64,000 bases of DNA. It comes from Actibacterium mucosum KCTC 23349 (GTDB lineage Bacteria > Pseudomonadota > Alphaproteobacteria > Rhodobacterales > Rhodobacteraceae). The stretch lies in the NCBI RefSeq assembly GCF_000647975.1, contig NZ_JFKE01000004.1:1-64000 (forward strand), written 5' to 3'. The notes beneath the pieces are model-generated. The model did no database searches. It was not told the DNA's origin and saw only the letters and a list, made by a program, of their open reading frames with translations. The position numbers and the translations under genes were made by a program. Positions 24,329-33,730 of the stretch are shown here, piece after piece. The stretch's first letter is position 1, and each line of letters starts with the position of its first letter.

Positions 24329-27078
24329 TAATCCTTGGTCTTCAGCCCCATGAGGGCCGCAGCAAAAGGATTGTCAGGGTCGATCTTTTTCTCTTTGCGC
24401 GGTGGGCGGGCCTCGAAATTCTTGGCCTTGTTGCCGCCGTCGCGTGGCGGACGCTTGCCGCCTTTGCCTTTGCCCTGCGGGCGGCCTTTGCCCTGTGGAC
24501 GGTCGCCGCCACGGCCACCTTGCGGGCGATCACCGCGCGGTTTGTTGCGGCGCACCGGTGCCCAGGTGAAGGTAAAGAACACCTCTACCTCGGGCTCGGC
24601 TGCCTCGGCCTCCATGGCGGGCGCACTTTCTTCCTCGGTGATCGGTGCAGGGGCAGCGCCGTCTGCATCGCCACTGGGCGCTGAAGGTTCGGGCGCGGCC
24701 TTAACCTTGGGGCGCTCGCCGCGTTCGGCCTTGTAGCCCAGACCGCCCATCAAATCGGCAAATTGTTCCAGCGTCATACCGGTAATCGACAACATGTCGG
24801 GGTTCGCCTCGAACCCGCCGCGGCTGTCCTGCGCGCGCAAAAGGTCCGCCAAGCGTTCCAACATGTCGATGCGGATCGCACGCGCGCCGGCCTTGCGATA
24901 GCCAGACAGTGTATACGCGCTGTCCTCGGCACCCTCGACCACCGGGATCGTCACCAGCCCGGGGGGCGGGCTTTCGGGGAACTCGTCCAGCCCAGCGGCC
25001 AGCGACGACAGCACAAGGCGCAAACGCGTCGGGGCAGGTTTCAGCAGCAATGGCATAAAGATCGTGAACTGGCCAAAGCGTACGCCGTGTTTGCGCAGCG
25101 CGCCGCGCGCGTCCTGATCCAGATCCTTGACCTCTTGCGCCACCTGGTCGCGGGGCAGAATGCCCAACGCCTCGATCAGGCGGAACGCGAACCCACGCGG
25201 CAGACCGGCCAGCGCTTCGTCGCGCTGCATGTTCAGCATCGGTTCGAACAAGGTGGCGACCTTGCGGTCAATGAAATGCTGCAGACGGCGGGTCACCTTT
25301 TCGGCGACTTCATCGCCGATCTCGTCCTCGACAAAGGCCTGCACCTGCGGGCGCAGCGGTTCGGGACCGGCCACCAGCTTGCCCACCGCGTGCTCGCCCC
25401 ACATCAACCCGCCCTGCTCGGTAAAATCCAGCTCGGTATCGGGCGCGTTATAAAACCTGTCGGCGCGCAGGTGAAATTCGGGCTTCAACGCCGCAATCGA
25501 CGCCTGACGCACGGTCTTGGCCTCGTCCGGGTTGGTGCTTGCATCCTGGCTAAAGCGGAACCCCTCGAGACGGCCCACAAACTGGCCCTCTACCGTCACT
25601 TCACCTTTTTCGTTCACGTCGGCCACAAGGCCCTCCTTCTGTTTCAACCGGCGAAGCAAGACTGACGTCCGCCGGTCAACAAATCTTTGTGTCAGCGCGC
25701 CGTGCAAGGCATCTGACAGGCGATCTTCTACCGCGCGAGTCGCGTCGCGCCAATGGGTTTCGTCATCAACCCAGCCTTTGCGCTGTGCGACATAGGTCCA
25801 TGTGCGAATAAACGCCAATCTGCGCGACAAAGTGTCAATATCACCATCGGCACGATCCAGCCGCTTGATCTGGCGCGCCAGCCAGTCGTTGGGCACATGG
25901 CCGCCATTTTGCAGGAATTCGAAGATCCGGGCCAGCAAACTGGCATGTTCCATGGGCGAAATGCCCCGGAAATCAGGGATTCGGCACACATCCCACAACA
26001 TCCGCACATCGGACGGCCCCACGATCCGGTCTGCCATTTCGGGCATTGTTGCAAGATTATGCAGCGCAATCTGGTCATCGGCCTCACGCGCGCGGGCCAG
26101 CCACGGGTCGTCAATGGGCATTTCCAGTGCCGAAGTCAGCCGTTCGACCGAACCAAAATCCAGCTCAGTGTTGCGCCATTGCAACTTTTTCAGGGGCGCA
26201 AAGCGGTGGTTCACAATGGCCTCGGCAAGCCCGGGGTCCAAAGGCCGCGCTTCGCCGGTCACACCAAAGGTGCCATTGCGCATATGGCGCCCTGCGCGCC
26301 CGGCGATCTGGCCCAGTTCATTCGGCATCAATTCGCGCATCCGGCGGCCATCGAACTTGGCAGTGCCGGCAAAAGCCACGTGGTTGATATCCAGATTCAG
26401 CCCCATTCCGATGGCATCGGTGGCCACCAGGTAGTCAACCTCGCCGTTCTGGTACAGGTCCACCTGCGCGTTACGGGTGCGCGGGCTCAGCGCGCCCATC
26501 ACCACCGCGCAACCACCTTTCTGACGGCGGATCAGCTCGGCGATGGCGTAAACATTATCGACCGAAAAGGCGACGATGGCCGACCGTGGCGGCATGCGGC
26601 TAATCTTTTTCGACCCCGCATAGGTCAGCTCGGACATCCGGTCGCGCCGCATGAATTGTACCTTGGGCACCAGATCGGCGATGGCATTCCGGATCACGTC
26701 CGAGCCCAGAAACAACGTCTCCATCGACCCGCGCGCATGCAGCAGACGGTCGGTGAACACGTGGCCCCGGTCAGGGTCGGCGCACAGCTGAATCTCGTCG
26801 ATGGCCAAGAACTCGGCGCCGATATCGGTGGGCATCGCCTCGACCGTGCACACCCAATACTGGGTCCGGCTGGGAACGATACGCTCTTCGCCGGTGACCA
26901 ACGCGACAACCTGCGGGCCGCGCAGCGCGACAACGCGGTCATAGACCTCGCGCGCAAGCAGCCGCAAAGGCAGGCCAATCACCCCGCTGCGATGGCTCAG
27001 CATGCGTTCAATTGCATAGTGGGTCTTGCCGGTATTGGTCGGCCCGAGAACCGCCGTGGTCCTCGCCTGCTGCAGCAT
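24328..27078 (-). CDS. SUV3-like superfamily 2 RNA helicase
   Basis: A 916-residue helicase related to mitochondrial SUV3. Walker A is GPTNTGKTHYA near residue 10, motif II is DEIQ (LAIDEIQLCADPDRGHVF), and later motifs include AIGMGLNLDINHVAF and QIAGRAGRH. The C-terminal 150 residues are acidic, then very basic and Gly/Arg/Lys-rich (RGDRPQGGRGG, GKGRPQGKGKGGK), a likely disordered RNA-binding tail. I chose the ATG at 27078 (MLQQARTTAVLG). In mitochondria SUV3 works with an exoribonuclease; the bacterial partner is unknown. Confidence 0.88.
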   Translation of the reverse strand: MLQQARTTAVLGPTNTGKTHYAIERMLSHRSGVIGLPLRLLAREVYDRVVALRGPQVVALVTGEERIVPSRTQYWVCTVEAMPTDIGAEFLAIDEIQLCADPDRGHVFTDRLLHARGSMETLFLGSDVIRNAIADLVPKVQFMRRDRMSELTYAGSKKISRMPPRSAIVAFSVDNVYAIAELIRRQKGGCAVVMGALSPRTRNAQVDLYQNGEVDYLVATDAIGMGLNLDINHVAFAGTAKFDGRRMRELMPNELGQIAGRAGRHMRNGTFGVTGEARPLDPGLAEAIVNHRFAPLKKLQWRNTELDFGSVERLTSALEMPIDDPWLARAREADDQIALHNLATMPEMADRIVGPSDVRMLWDVCRIPDFRGISPMEHASLLARIFEFLQNGGHVPNDWLARQIKRLDRADGDIDTLSRRLAFIRTWTYVAQRKGWVDDETHWRDATRAVEDRLSDALHGALTQRFVDRRTSVLLRRLKQKEGLVADVNEKGEVTVEGQFVGRLEGFRFSQDASTNPDEAKTVRQASIAALKPEFHLRADRFYNAPDTELDFTEQGGLMWGEHAVGKLVAGPEPLRPQVQAFVEDEIGDEVAEKVTRRLQHFIDRKVATLFEPMLNMQRDEALAGLPRGFAFRLIEALGILPRDQVAQEVKDLDQDARGALRKHGVRFGQFTIFMPLLLKPAPTRLRLVLSSLAAGLDEFPESPPPGLVTIPVVEGAEDSAYTLSGYRKAGARAIRIDMLERLADLLRAQDSRGGFEANPDMLSITGMTLEQFADLMGGLGYKAERGERPKVKAAPEPSAPSGDADGAAPAPITEEESAPAMEAEAAEPEVEVFFTFTWAPVRRNKPRGDRPQGGRGGDRPQGKGRPQGKGKGGKRPPRDGGNKAKNFEARPPRKEKKIDPDNPFAAALMGLKTKD

Positions 27079-27091
27079 ATCGCGTCCTATT

Positions 27092-27649
27092 TCACAGGGT
27101 GGTGCCCGAAACCTTTGCTTCAAGCCGCTCTATCGCGGTTTTTAGGTCGGGATCGTGGGGATGTATAGCCGAAGCAGCCTGAAAGGCCAGCAAGGCGCGC
27201 GCATCGTCGCCGGTTGCCTCCATTATGGCACCCAAGCCCGTCATCGCGCCGAAATGACTGGGGTTCAGACGCAGCGTCTGTTGTATATCCGACATCGACG
27301 GCCCGTACTGCCCGACATGAAAGAACGCAGTGGCCCGCATGTTATACGCCTCGGCAAAATCCGGTGTGTGATCGATCACCGCCGTCAAATGTTCGATTGC
27401 CAATACAAACTCTTCCGCTTCCAGCGCCTCGCGCCCACGTCTCAGCAACAAATCCGCGGCTGGCGAGCCCGATTTGGCCCATTCGCTGTAAATCTGCTGC
27501 TCAACTTTTTCCCAGTTCGGCAGATTCGGCTCTGCCAGCAACGCCAGCAGGTCATCTGCAGCTTCGGTTTGGGCCAAAACCGGCTGGCTCAGGCCGAAAA
27601 CAAGGCCTGCCGCCACGACACAATTGAGAAACGGTGAAAGAGCGCGCAT
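27092..27649 (-). CDS. Exported tetratricopeptide-repeat protein
   Basis: A 185-residue periplasmic protein. The signal peptide (MRALSPFLNCVVAAGLVFGLSQPVLAQ) is followed by three TPR units (ADLLLRRGREALEAEEFVLAIEHLTAVIDHTPDF, AEAYNMRATAFFHVGQYGPSMSDIQQTLRLNPS, and a third ending near IHPHDPD). TPRs act as protein-binding scaffolds. The start at 27649 is the one that yields a clean signal peptide. It sits 13 bases before the helicase gene on the same strand. Confidence 0.82.
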   Translation of the reverse strand: MRALSPFLNCVVAAGLVFGLSQPVLAQTEAADDLLALLAEPNLPNWEKVEQQIYSEWAKSGSPAADLLLRRGREALEAEEFVLAIEHLTAVIDHTPDFAEAYNMRATAFFHVGQYGPSMSDIQQTLRLNPSHFGAMTGLGAIMEATGDDARALLAFQAASAIHPHDPDLKTAIERLEAKVSGTTL

Positions 27650-27717
27650 AACACCTATGAGTGTAATACTTTGCGGCGGAAAACCAAGCCCCGCCGCAAT
27701 CAAAACGGAGAGAGAGC

Positions 27718-28008
27718 ATGAGCGATACAGTCGCCACCGCCGTGGCCGCCCTGAACGAAAAAGTAGAAGGTGGGTTTGAAGACGGTACTGCAAAATTTGT
27801 GATCGAAGGCGAAGGCGCAATCGTGCTGGATGCCAATGGCGCGCGCGCTGCAGACGAAGACGCAGACGTGACCCTGACGGCCGATGCTGAAACCTTTGCT
27901 GGCATCCTTTCGGGCGAAGTGAACGCAACCGCCGCCTTCATGACCGGCAAGCTGACCGTCGATGGCGACATGGGTTTGGCCATGAAACTGGGCGGGGCTC
28001 TGTCCTAA
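27718..28008 (+). CDS. SCP2 sterol-binding domain protein
   Basis: A 96-residue cytosolic protein that is essentially one SCP2 lipid-binding fold (LNEKVEGGFEDGTAKFVIEGEGAIVLD, ADVTLTADAETFAGILSGE, GKLTVDGDMGLAMKLG). Such small SCP2 proteins bind hydrophobic ligands; the ligand is unknown. It is preceded by GAGAGAG and followed after 2 bases by a lysophospholipase-like gene, so a lipid-related role for the pair is plausible. Confidence 0.87.
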   Translation: MSDTVATAVAALNEKVEGGFEDGTAKFVIEGEGAIVLDANGARAADEDADVTLTADAETFAGILSGEVNATAAFMTGKLTVDGDMGLAMKLGGALS

Positions 28009-28010
28009 CC

Positions 28011-28976
28011 ATGCAACCTGCGCCGTTTTACGCGGATGTCGCCGAGGCGCCCCCGGGCGGCGCAGCGTTCTGGATTACCGCCACCGACGGCGTCCGCCTG
28101 CGCATTGCCATGTGGACGGGTGGGGAAAAAGGGCAGGTTCTGCTGATCCCCGGCCGCACAGAATACATCGAGAAATACGGTCAGGCCGCGGGTGAGTTGA
28201 TCGCCCGCGGCTTTTCTGTGGCCGTGCTGGACTATCGCGGCCAAGGGCTGGCGGACCGTTTGGCCGATGACCCGATGAAGGGCCATGTCGGGGCGTTTGC
28301 GGACTATCAGCTTGATATCACCGCCGCGCTCTCGGCCATGACGGCTTTTGGGTTGCGCGGGCCCTTGCATCTTCTGTGCCACTCGCTGGGTGGGTGTCTG
28401 GGCCTGCGCGCCCTGCACACGCAACCGGGAATCGCCAGCGCGGCGTTCTCTGCCCCGATGTGGGGTATCCTTCTGCCACGCCTGCTGGCCCCGATTGCCC
28501 CGGCAATTGCCGCAGTTTTGCAAACCCTTGGTATGGGCAGTCGCTTTGTGCCCGGCGGCAGCGGCGTGACCTACGTTGTGGCCAACGGATTCGACGGCAA
28601 CACGCTGACCAAAGATCGCCAGATGTGGGATTACATGGCCCGGCAGGCCAAGTCCCATCCAGATCTGACGCTGGGCAGCCCAACAGTGCATTGGCTGCGC
28701 CGGGCCTTGGTGGAGTGCCATGACCTGATGGTCCTGCCCGCGCCCGCCACCCCGTGCCTGACCTATCTTGGGACGGACGAAGCGATCGTGGAACCAAAGG
28801 CGATCAAAACCCGCATGGCAAGCTGGCCCAGCGCGCGACTGGAACTCATTGACGGCGCCGAGCACGAACTGATGATGGAAATCCCCACCATCCGCACCAG
28901 GTTTTACGACGATATTGCCGCCCATTTCCTTCAAAACGGCACGGCCCCCTTGAATGCCGCGCCAACTGCCGACTAA
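28011..28976 (+). CDS. Alpha/beta hydrolase, lysophospholipase PldB-like
   Basis: A 321-residue hydrolase with the nucleophile elbow HSLGG in LLCHSLGGCLGLRAL, an early oxyanion region LLIPGRTEYIEKYGQAAGELI typical of PldB/monoglyceride lipases, and a late acid-histidine part (TPCLTYLGTDEAIVEPKAI, DGAEHELMMEIP). It probably cleaves lysophospholipids or monoacylglycerols. It starts 2 bases after the SCP2 gene and is followed by pepF after 32 bases. Confidence 0.87.
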   Translation: MQPAPFYADVAEAPPGGAAFWITATDGVRLRIAMWTGGEKGQVLLIPGRTEYIEKYGQAAGELIARGFSVAVLDYRGQGLADRLADDPMKGHVGAFADYQLDITAALSAMTAFGLRGPLHLLCHSLGGCLGLRALHTQPGIASAAFSAPMWGILLPRLLAPIAPAIAAVLQTLGMGSRFVPGGSGVTYVVANGFDGNTLTKDRQMWDYMARQAKSHPDLTLGSPTVHWLRRALVECHDLMVLPAPATPCLTYLGTDEAIVEPKAIKTRMASWPSARLELIDGAEHELMMEIPTIRTRFYDDIAAHFLQNGTAPLNAAPTAD

Positions 28977-29008
28977 GTGAAGGAAACGCTTAACTGCAAG
29001 GATTTCCC

Positions 29009-30835
29009 ATGACGCTGCCCCTGCCTTTCCCCGTTTTCGACGCTGCACAGACCGGGGGGGCCGACGGGCTGGGCGATCTGCCGGAATGGAACCTCGATGA
29101 TCTTTATGCCGGCGAGGACGCGCCGGAACTGACCCGCGATATGGAATGGCTCGAGGAAGCCTGCGCCAGCTTCGCCGCCGATTACGAAGGTAAGCTGGCC
29201 GGCCTTGATGCCGCGCAGATGCTGGACTGCGTGCAGCGCTATGAAGAGATCGACGTGATCGGCGGCCGCATCATGTCTTTCGCTGGCCTGCGCTATTACC
29301 AGAACACCACCGATGGCGACCGGGCCAAGTTCTTCTCGGACTGTCAGGATGCGATCACCCGATTCACCACACCGCTGGTGTTTTATTCGCTTGAAATCAA
29401 CCGGATAGACGACGATGCTCTAGCAGGTCTGTTTGCCACAAACACCGATCTGGCCCGCTATAAACCGGTCTTTGACCGCCTGCGCGCCATGCGGCCGCAC
29501 CAGTTGTCGGATGAACTGGAAAAATTCCTGCACGATCAATCGGTTGTGGGGGCGGCCGCATGGAACAAGCTGTTCGATGAAACCATCGCGGGGCTGGAGT
29601 TCACCGTTGATGGCGAGACCCTGAATATCGAGGGCACGCTGAACCTGCTGACCGATCCAGACCGCGCCAAACGCGAGGCCGCCAGCCGCGAGTTGGCCCG
29701 GGTTTTCAACAACAATATCAAGCTTTTCGCCCGCGTTCATAACACACTGGCCAAGGAAAAATGGGTCGAGGATCAGTGGCGCAACATGCCCACGCCGCAG
29801 ACCGGCCGCCACTTGTCCAACCATGTCGAGGCCGAGGTGGTCGAGGCGCTGCGCAACGCCGTGGTCGCCGCCTACCCGCAGCTGTCGCACCGCTATTACG
29901 CGCTCAAGGCCAAGTGGATGGGTCTCGACACCCTGCAGGTCTGGGACCGCAACGCCCCCCTGCCGATCGAGGAAACGCGCCTGGTCAACTGGGCCGAGGC
30001 GCGCGAAACGGTCATGGACGCCTATGCGGGGTTCGACCCCGAGATGGCCAAAATCGCCGAACCCTTCTTTGACAAGGGCTGGATCGACGCGGCAGTAAAA
30101 CCGGGCAAGGCCCCCGGCGCCTTCGCGCATCCCACCGTGACCACCGTCCACCCCTATGTGATGCTGAACTACCTCGGCAAACCGCGCGATGTGATGACCC
30201 TGGCGCACGAGCTGGGCCATGGCGTGCATCAGGTGCTGGCCGCCGGTCAGGGCGAATTGCTGTCGTCAACGCCCCTGACGCTGGCTGAAACCGCCAGTGT
30301 GTTTGGCGAAATGCTGACCTTCCGCAAACTGCTGGATGCCGCCAAAACCGACACCGAACGCAAGGTGCTGCTGGCCGGCAAGGTCGAAGATATGATCAAC
30401 ACCGTGGTCCGCCAGATCGCGTTTTACGATTTCGAATGCAAACTGCACGCCGCCCGCGCCGAGGGCGAGCTGACCCCCGAGGACATCAACGCGCTGTGGA
30501 TGTCCGTGCAGGCAGAATCGCTGGGCCCCGTCTTCGAGTTCATGCCGGGATACGAGACCTTCTGGGCCTATATCCCGCATTTCGTGCACTCGCCCTTCTA
30601 CGTCTACGCCTATGCGTTTGGCGACGGGCTGGTAAACGCACTCTACGCGGTCTACGAGGAAGGCGATGCCGCGTTCCAGGCCAAGTATTTCGACATGCTG
30701 CGGGCGGGCGGCTCCAAGCACCACACCGACCTGCTGGCCCCCTTCGGGCTCGACGCCACCGACCCGAATTTCTGGGCCAAGGGCCTGTCGATGATCTCAG
30801 GCTTTATCGACGAGCTGGAGGCGATGGAGGGCTGA
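29009..30835 (+). CDS. pepF: M3 family oligoendopeptidase F
   Basis: Cytosolic zinc peptidase that breaks down oligopeptides. 608 residues, typical of PepF. The zinc site HELGHGVHQ lies near residue 400, and the downstream glutamate region LAETASVFGEMLTFRKLL and the C-terminal YETFWAYIPHFVHSPFYVYAYAFGDGL are diagnostic. It starts 32 bases after the lysophospholipase gene with AAGG upstream, so likely shares that transcript. Confidence 0.93.
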   Translation: MTLPLPFPVFDAAQTGGADGLGDLPEWNLDDLYAGEDAPELTRDMEWLEEACASFAADYEGKLAGLDAAQMLDCVQRYEEIDVIGGRIMSFAGLRYYQNTTDGDRAKFFSDCQDAITRFTTPLVFYSLEINRIDDDALAGLFATNTDLARYKPVFDRLRAMRPHQLSDELEKFLHDQSVVGAAAWNKLFDETIAGLEFTVDGETLNIEGTLNLLTDPDRAKREAASRELARVFNNNIKLFARVHNTLAKEKWVEDQWRNMPTPQTGRHLSNHVEAEVVEALRNAVVAAYPQLSHRYYALKAKWMGLDTLQVWDRNAPLPIEETRLVNWAEARETVMDAYAGFDPEMAKIAEPFFDKGWIDAAVKPGKAPGAFAHPTVTTVHPYVMLNYLGKPRDVMTLAHELGHGVHQVLAAGQGELLSSTPLTLAETASVFGEMLTFRKLLDAAKTDTERKVLLAGKVEDMINTVVRQIAFYDFECKLHAARAEGELTPEDINALWMSVQAESLGPVFEFMPGYETFWAYIPHFVHSPFYVYAYAFGDGLVNALYAVYEEGDAAFQAKYFDMLRAGGSKHHTDLLAPFGLDATDPNFWAKGLSMISGFIDELEAMEG

Positions 30836-30848
30836 CCCTCAGCCCAAC

Positions 30849-31148
30849 TCAGTCCAGCTCGGTCCACGGCCAGGGTTTCACCTCGCTGGCCGCGGTCTGA
30901 TACCGCGCTGCCTTGGCGATCCAGACGCCAAGGTCGGTGCCAAAATCGGCCAGCCGCTCGTTCGGCTTGCGATCCGACACGGCCATGATGATGAATTGCA
31001 CAATGGTCACCACGCCCAGGATCGTCTGCGCAAGCTGCAGCATGATCCACAGGATCACCATATAAAGCAGCCGGTTCAGCATCGCTTCCTTGGGCACGTC
31101 GGGCTGTTCGCCATGCAGGCGCCCCTCAATCCGATCGTCGTCATTCAT
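30849..31148 (-). CDS. DUF4389 small membrane protein
   Basis: A 99-residue inner-membrane protein with two hydrophobic segments in LNRLLYMVILWIMLQLAQTI and LGVVTIVQFIIMAVSDRKP, then a soluble end (GVWIAKAARYQTAASE). This is the DUF4389 pattern; function unknown. It converges on pepF with a 13-base gap and is divergent from the DUF3179 gene. Confidence 0.82.
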   Translation of the reverse strand: MNDDDRIEGRLHGEQPDVPKEAMLNRLLYMVILWIMLQLAQTILGVVTIVQFIIMAVSDRKPNERLADFGTDLGVWIAKAARYQTAASEVKPWPWTELD

Positions 31149-31346
31149 CGCAAGCTCTCCTTTGTCGCCAACCTAGCCCCGGCCACATGCAAAATCCACC
31201 TCCAAGACGGGTGCAAAGCCCCGGATTGGACCGGCGGGGCGGGTGGGTGGGCGACGGGCCAATCCGGGGCGCGGGTTCACCAAACTGTTGGATGCCTGTG
31301 ATCGCACCGTCTGGCAGGCTGACCCCAACCAATCAGAGGACCCGCC

Positions 31347-32714
31347 ATGCTGACCCGCCGCCACTTCGCCGCCCTTGCCGGCAGCACCGCCGCCGCAACC
31401 GCCCTGCCTGCCCGGGCGCAGGCGTTTGACTTTGCCGAGACCCACCGCGCCCTGATCGAAGGCCCCGCACCGGATTTCTTCGATGCGCTGCTGGCGATCG
31501 AGAAACGCGGCAATCCTGACATGGCCGCCAGCCTGATCCAGGCCCTGCGCTTTTCGCGCGGCCCGCGTGACGCCATCGACGCCACGTTGCGGTCCATCAC
31601 CGGGGCCGAACCCGAACCGGGCTGGTTTGAATGGATGCTCTGGCAAGAAGCCAACCCGCAGATCACCCCCCACCCCAGTTTCATCGATTTCAAACGCGAC
31701 ATGTTCCTGCGCATCGATCCCAATTTCGACGTCTTCCTGAAACCGCGCCACTTGAACCCCGACCGCATGAAGATCCGCCTGGAAGAGATCACCTGGGGCG
31801 GCGTGCGCAAAGATGGCATCCCCTCGCTCGACAATCCCACCCTGATCACCGCCGAGGCCGCCGATTATATGCGCGGCGATGACCTGGTCTTTGGCGTGTC
31901 AATCAATGGCGATACCCGCGCCTATCCGCTGCGCATCATGGGCTGGCACGAGATGTTTAACGAGGTGATCGGCGGCGTGCCCGTCGCGCTGGCCTATTGC
32001 ACGCTGTGCGGCTCGGGCATCCTGTTTGAAACGCAGGTGCCGGGCCGGGCCGAGCCGCTGATCTTTGGCTCATCTGGGTTCCTTTACCGCTCCAACAAGC
32101 TGATGTTCGACCGCGCCACCCATTCGCTGTGGAACCAGTTCACCGGCAAACCGGTCTCGGGCAAGCTGGTCGACAGCGGGATCGAGCTGCAGCAACGCCC
32201 CGTCGTGATCACCACATGGGACCAATGGCGCGCCGACAATCCCGATACCCGTGTACTGTCGCTGAACACCGGGCATGATCGAAACTATGGCTCGGGTGTG
32301 GTCTATGCCGACTATTTCGCCTCGGACGATCTGATGTTCCCAACGCAGGTGGATCAACGCCAGCACCGGCAAAAAGACTATGTCTTCGGTGTGCGGCAGT
32401 TTGGCGGCGCCAAGGCCTGGCCGCTGGATGCGTTCAAACGGCGCATGGTGATCAATGACGGTATGCTGGACACGCCGCTGGTGCTGATCGGCGACCAGAA
32501 AACCCGCACCGTGCGCGCTTATGAGCGCGGCGCGCTAGAGTTTGCGGGCACTGCCGAGAACGTCACCGATACCAACGGCGCTAATTGGAAAGTGACCGAA
32601 GACGCGCTGCTTGGCCCCAACGGTGCCACCCTGCCCCGCGTGGCCGGACATATTGCGTATTGGTTTGCGTGGAACGGCTATCTGGGTGCCGAAAGCGAGT
32701 TGTACGAGGGTTAA
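31347..32714 (+). CDS. Tat-exported DUF3179 protein
   Basis: A 455-residue protein with a twin-arginine signal (MLTRRHFAALAGSTAAATALPARAQ). The mature part holds the DUF3179 core: DLVFGVSINGDTRAYPLRIM, WHEMFNEVIGGVPVALAYCTLCGSG, FGSSGFLYRSNKLMFDRATHS and SLWNQFTGKPVSGKLV. The invariant Cys pair in CTLC might bind metal or form a disulfide. The family's role is unknown. Its 3' end overlaps the convergent EEP gene by 4 bases. Confidence 0.86.
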   Translation: MLTRRHFAALAGSTAAATALPARAQAFDFAETHRALIEGPAPDFFDALLAIEKRGNPDMAASLIQALRFSRGPRDAIDATLRSITGAEPEPGWFEWMLWQEANPQITPHPSFIDFKRDMFLRIDPNFDVFLKPRHLNPDRMKIRLEEITWGGVRKDGIPSLDNPTLITAEAADYMRGDDLVFGVSINGDTRAYPLRIMGWHEMFNEVIGGVPVALAYCTLCGSGILFETQVPGRAEPLIFGSSGFLYRSNKLMFDRATHSLWNQFTGKPVSGKLVDSGIELQQRPVVITTWDQWRADNPDTRVLSLNTGHDRNYGSGVVYADYFASDDLMFPTQVDQRQHRQKDYVFGVRQFGGAKAWPLDAFKRRMVINDGMLDTPLVLIGDQKTRTVRAYERGALEFAGTAENVTDTNGANWKVTEDALLGPNGATLPRVAGHIAYWFAWNGYLGAESELYEG

Positions 32715-33652
32715 CCCTCGGGCAGCACAATTTCGGCCACGAACCCCCGGTGGTTCGAGCCCAACCCCTCGCCGAAAGGCGACAGCGACAGCAACTGCGC
32801 TTCCCGGCCCGTCAGGACATAGTCGATGGGCACCCCGTAATCGCCCCATTTGGCCGGCCAGCTGCCAATAGGCCGCCGGGGCAAGCGCAGTTGCGTTTCC
32901 CATGTCAGTGCAGCAAGCGACGCCGCCCACGGCGCGGCGTTGAAGTCACCCACCACCACAACCGGACCTTGGGTCCTGTTGACCAGACGAACAAGGTGCC
33001 TCTTCTGGTTGACGGCCTGCTCTTCGATCCACGGTTTCAGCATATGCGCAGCAATCACCGTGACGTCGGCAAAGCCAAGCTTTGCAGCGATGAATTTCCT
33101 GTCGTAAAACGCCGCCGCCTTGTGCAGCTTCACATGCGCGGGGGCCTCGCGAAAGTAGACACGTAACCCACATTGCCCTTCGCATACGGCAACATGCGGA
33201 TAGGCGGCTTGCAAGACCGCTTGCCCTTCGCGCAGGCCCTCACTTTCGGCCAGCACAACGATATCCGCGTCAGCCGCAACGATCTGGGCTGCCAAGTCCA
33301 GCGCATCATACTGGTTGTCTTGCAGAATATTGAAGAACAGCACCTTCAGGTCGGCCTCGCGGTCCGCGGCCAACGGGGCCGAATTGACCAAGTGCCGCGC
33401 GACCAGTGCGGACGACAACAAAAGGGCGGCCAACACAACGAACCGTGCCCAACGCCACGCACCCAAAGCAGCCAGAAAAAGCCCACAGAGAAATGCAGCC
33501 AGCAGATGCAGCGGGGCAAGGTTGGCGTTCAGGCTGCTCATCACACCCAAGACGCCATTTGTAAGAACCCAAGGCGATATGCCTCCGATGCACAACGCCA
33601 GCAGGCTGAGACAAATCAGGACACCTGTCAGGCGTTGGCGGGCATCATGCAT
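32711..33652 (-). CDS. Membrane-anchored endonuclease/exonuclease/phosphatase family protein
   Basis: A 313-residue protein. Three N-terminal membrane segments (about residues 10-95, e.g. LLAAFLCGLFLAALGAWRW) precede an EEP catalytic domain. Catalytic-type motifs are NILQDNQYDALDLA, ADIVVLAESE, VVGDFNAAPW and GSNHRGFVAEI, matching the metal, Asp-Asn and His positions of the DNase I/phosphatase fold. The active domain is probably periplasmic. The substrate could be DNA, a phospholipid or a phosphoester. Confidence 0.82.
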   Translation of the reverse strand: MHDARQRLTGVLICLSLLALCIGGISPWVLTNGVLGVMSSLNANLAPLHLLAAFLCGLFLAALGAWRWARFVVLAALLLSSALVARHLVNSAPLAADREADLKVLFFNILQDNQYDALDLAAQIVAADADIVVLAESEGLREGQAVLQAAYPHVAVCEGQCGLRVYFREAPAHVKLHKAAAFYDRKFIAAKLGFADVTVIAAHMLKPWIEEQAVNQKRHLVRLVNRTQGPVVVVGDFNAAPWAASLAALTWETQLRLPRRPIGSWPAKWGDYGVPIDYVLTGREAQLLSLSPFGEGLGSNHRGFVAEIVLPEG

Positions 33653-33730
33653 TGGCGGGCTCGGGTCGGATTGCGTTCCCGCCCTCTTAGGGCGATTCCC
33701 CGACCCTGCCCAACCTTTTTGGCCCTAATT

